A DNA stretch of 64,000 nucleotides from JAVZOV01 sp049976445 (GTDB taxonomy: Archaea > Thermoproteota > Thermoprotei > Gearchaeales > WAQG01): the NCBI GenBank assembly GCA_049976445.1, contig JBMFIF010000001.1, positions 1 to 64,000 of the forward strand, read 5' to 3'. Under the pieces are notes generated by a model. The model saw only the letters and a list, made by a program, of their open reading frames with translations, did not search any database and was not told the origin of the DNA. This document shows positions 61,718 through 64,000 of the stretch, one piece after another. The translations under genes were made by a program, and so were the position numbers. Within the stretch, counting starts at the first letter, position 1. The number at the start of each line of letters is the position of its first letter.

Positions 61718-64000
61718 TTACTCTCTTATGTATTGTTGTATGTCACTTTTTATTTTTTCAAGCAATACTTTTGCATGTTCATGTTCTTTTGCATCAGCAT
61801 ATATTCTTATTATCGATTCATCTAATGATGGAGTAACAAATACCCATCCACTTTCAAATTTTATTCTTAACCCTCTCATAAGATCTGTTATGTTGTTCAT
61901 GTAATTGTAATATAATTTCTCTAAAATTGAAATTCTTAAGTTTGCTGGACAATGTACTTCTTCACTAATAAATTGTATTGATGGTAATGAATCAACGATT
62001 TCTGATAATTTAATCTTATGTTCAGCCATATAGCTAATTATATGAATGAGTGAGGCTATTGCATCAAAACCCAATATAATATTACTAGTGATGTATCCGC
62101 CATCCTCATCACCAGCCCACTGTGCATCATTATTTTTTATAGCTAAGCCTAATGAGTAAGATGAGATATCAGTCCTCGTTAAAGAAATATTATATCTATC
62201 TGCAAACTCATTAATACGACTGGATATACTCATTGGAATAGCAAATTTCTTTACGTTAAAGTCAGAAGCTATCATCATCATTAACATGAGACTTTGTAGT
62301 CCACTTAAAGTTCTTCCTTTTTCATCAACTATCAGTAATCTTTCACCACTTTGATCAATGATAAATCCTGCACTGGCTTCTGTTGATCGCACAACTTTAT
62401 GCATAAAGGAACTTAATTCGCTTCTTTTCTCACTAGTTCGATAACCGATTTCGGATGCTAAGTTTATTAAAATTGTATCTATACCTAATCTACTAAGAAG
62501 CTGTGGTAAGATAAGAGAAGTTGTGCCCTGGCTTAAATCAATAACTATTCTTTCACGCCATCTATTTAAAGGTGAGATGTCAATGGATTTGTATATATAA
62601 TCCTCGTAAGGTTCATAAACGCGAGATGGGTAATATATATCGCCAACAATGTTATAATCCACTCTTCTATAATCTTCTCTGTAAACCAAATTTTCTATTT
62701 TTCTTTCTATAATTGGATTAATATTAAGCCCACTTGAATCATAAATCTCAATATGCATAACATCTGGTAATGTATTATGCATTCTAATATGAACACCATA
62801 TTCTGATGAAGATTGCACAACAAAGAGCCTACTAAGTGGAGACGGTATAGCCCTTAAATTATACACATTTGCACCCGCAGATAATAGACCCGAAATAAAA
62901 GCTCGTTTAAGCATTCTTGATGCTTTCATCATATCCCTACTTGCAGTGATCACAGAGCCTGGTTTTACTATAGTAGCTAATGCGGCACCTATTTTTGATG
63001 CAAGTTCAGGTGTAATCTCTATGTTAGCTATACCATCAATACCGTGAATACCGAACAACTTTTTAACACTTTTAATACTCGCGGTTATATCTGAACTAAT
63101 AGTAAGACCTGATTCAATGTTCTTCTTTGGCCAAATTCTAACACCGGATTTTATTATTACATCATTACCAATTGTACACTCATCACCAATTACTGACCCT
63201 TCATAAGCATATACACCTGACTTTATAGTAACATGTTCACCAACTATTGATCCGCTTAATTGGGAACGTGAACCAACAAAACTTCCACTCCATATAATAC
63301 TATGCTCTATTTTTGTTCCTCTCTCTATAATTACATTATCACCAATCACCACATATGGTCCTATAACTGTGTTTTCTTTAATCGTCACATTAGACCCTAT
63401 TAAAACAGGTCCTATTATCATTGCCGTTGGATCTATTGAACATTCGCTTCCAATGTATATTTTATCGTCAAAAGGTTTGGATAATATCCTAATTCCTTTT
63501 AAATTATCCAACAATTCTTCATGAACTTTTCTATATTGCTCAGTATTTCCAACATCCTTCCAATATCCATTGTGAATATAACCATATACTGGATAATCTC
63601 TTTTAAGCAAAAGAGGTATTAAATCACGACTGAAATCAAATTCTGATCCTTTAGGAATCAACTCTAATACTTCCGGCTCTATTATATATATGCCTGCATT
63701 TATAGTATTAGAAAATACTTCACCCCATCCCGGCTTTTCAATAAACTTTTTTAACCTCCCTTCATGATCAAGCAACGCTACACCAAATTCTAATGGATTC
63801 TCAACAGTAACTAAAGCCATCGTAAAAACTGAACCCTTACTTTTATGAAAATCAAGCATGCTACCTAAATTAATATCAGAAAACAGATCACCACTAACCA
63901 CTATTAACGTATCATCCAATCCATCAAATATAGCTCTCACACCACCAGCCGTACCCAAAGGCCTATCTTCAATCGAATATTTTAAACGAACATTCCACCT
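61718..64000 (-). CDS. NDP-sugar pyrophosphorylase/phosphomannomutase-like fusion (5' end cut by window)
   Basis: The frame is open to base 64000, so the N-terminus lies outside; 760 residues are visible. It opens in the nucleotidyltransferase domain at RPLGTAGGV, then VVSGDLFSD. A left-handed beta-helix of hexapeptide repeats spans about 175-310, and the rest (about 310-760) is phosphomannomutase-like. Where active PMM enzymes carry the phosphoserine loop T-A-S-H-N-P, this one has VHIRMHNTLPDVMHIEIYD. The metal loop reads DEDGGYI instead of D-x-D-x-D-R. The PMM half is therefore probably inactive or regulatory. Likely product is GDP-mannose or a related NDP-sugar for surface glycans. Confidence 0.82.
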   Translation of the reverse strand, partial: RWNVRLKYSIEDRPLGTAGGVRAIFDGLDDTLIVVSGDLFSDINLGSMLDFHKSKGSVFTMALVTVENPLEFGVALLDHEGRLKKFIEKPGWGEVFSNTINAGIYIIEPEVLELIPKGSEFDFSRDLIPLLLKRDYPVYGYIHNGYWKDVGNTEQYRKVHEELLDNLKGIRILSKPFDDKIYIGSECSIDPTAMIIGPVLIGSNVTIKENTVIGPYVVIGDNVIIERGTKIEHSIIWSGSFVGSRSQLSGSIVGEHVTIKSGVYAYEGSVIGDECTIGNDVIIKSGVRIWPKKNIESGLTISSDITASIKSVKKLFGIHGIDGIANIEITPELASKIGAALATIVKPGSVITASRDMMKASRMLKRAFISGLLSAGANVYNLRAIPSPLSRLFVVQSSSEYGVHIRMHNTLPDVMHIEIYDSSGLNINPIIERKIENLVYREDYRRVDYNIVGDIYYPSRVYEPYEDYIYKSIDISPLNRWRERIVIDLSQGTTSLILPQLLSRLGIDTILINLASEIGYRTSEKRSELSSFMHKVVRSTEASAGFIIDQSGERLLIVDEKGRTLSGLQSLMLMMMIASDFNVKKFAIPMSISSRINEFADRYNISLTRTDISSYSLGLAIKNNDAQWAGDEDGGYITSNIILGFDAIASLIHIISYMAEHKIKLSEIVDSLPSIQFISEEVHCPANLRISILEKLYYNYMNNITDLMRGLRIKFESGWVFVTPSLDESIIRIYADAKEHEHAKVLLEKIKSDIQQYIRE

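Noticed and set aside
59891..64000. CRISPR array near cas6
   Set aside because: I looked for regularly spaced direct repeats around cas6 and elsewhere and saw none.

Overview
The window is archaeal, AT-rich chromosomal DNA, most likely from a thermophilic member of the Thermoproteota (Crenarchaeota-like lineages). The evidence is the archaeal form of many genes: archaeal GAPDH and PGK, AdkA-type adenylate kinase, CTP-dependent riboflavin kinase, XPB-Bax1, tRNA-splicing endonuclease, JAMM protease, PNGase A-like secreted protein, LysW-carrier lysine biosynthesis, and two tRNA-Pro genes interrupted by very short introns. GGTG/GGAGG ribosome-binding sites, TTG/GTG starts and TATA boxes upstream of genes agree. 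Multiple non-canonical tRNA introns recall Thermoproteales, but I cannot fix the genus.

Layout. 1-87 is the tail of a transposase. 356-6.4 kb holds HtpX, the gap-pgk operon, a secreted metallopeptidase and adenylate kinase. A GC-rich degenerate element lies at about 3.86-4.12 kb. 6.5-19 kb holds Hsp20, an acyl-CoA dehydrogenase, a flippase, an M20 peptidase, a methyltransferase, a large surface protein, a DUF1998 helicase, ThyX and IlvE. 18.9-23.4 kb is a minus-strand repair group: nth, xpb, bax1 and an unknown Cys4/coiled-coil gene. 23.4-28.4 kb holds a small haem-pathway-like membrane protein, endA, a flippase-like protein, a DUF4443-like regulator, a JAMM protease, a nitrilase and RibK. 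28.4-31.1 kb is RNA-rich: tRNA-Pro(CGG), a PNGase A-like gene, an unassigned structured RNA and tRNA-Pro(GGG) with two introns. 31.1-40.7 kb is a beta-oxidation and electron-transfer-flavoprotein block (HBD fusion, acyl-CoA dehydrogenase, thiolase plus DUF35 partner, SCP2, EtfBA, membrane Fe-S ETF oxidoreductase). 41.2-45.8 kb is a branched-chain amino-acid type ABC importer. 46.2-52.3 kb holds an ECF S component, a ModE-like regulator, an ATPase and a tungstate/molybdate ABC importer. 53.3-53.7 kb carries two different miniature transposable elements. 53.8-58.3 kb is the lysYZ-lysM-lysW-lysX-lysJ operon. 58.3-64 kb holds a gamma-glutamyltransferase, a stand-alone Cas6, a PPP phosphatase and a nucleotidyltransferase/PMM-like fusion that runs off the end.

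How parts work together. Acyl-CoA dehydrogenases pass electrons to EtfBA and then, through the membrane Fe-S protein, probably to quinone, while the HBD fusion and thiolase complete beta-oxidation. EndA would process both split-looking tRNA-Pro transcripts. The ModE-like regulator probably controls the Wtp importer through an inverted repeat at its promoter. The lysine operon uses the 54-residue carrier LysW, which is easily missed.

Most notable: (1) a 61-bp miniature element in two copies, each flanked by a perfect 8-bp target duplication, one of which has replaced the stop codon of the DUF35 gene; (2) a second 202-bp miniature element with its own 8-bp duplication; (3) a roughly 260-nt structured RNA with no family I can assign; (4) tRNA-Pro genes that both reduce to 76 nt only when introns are removed from the anticodon loop, T loop and D arm.
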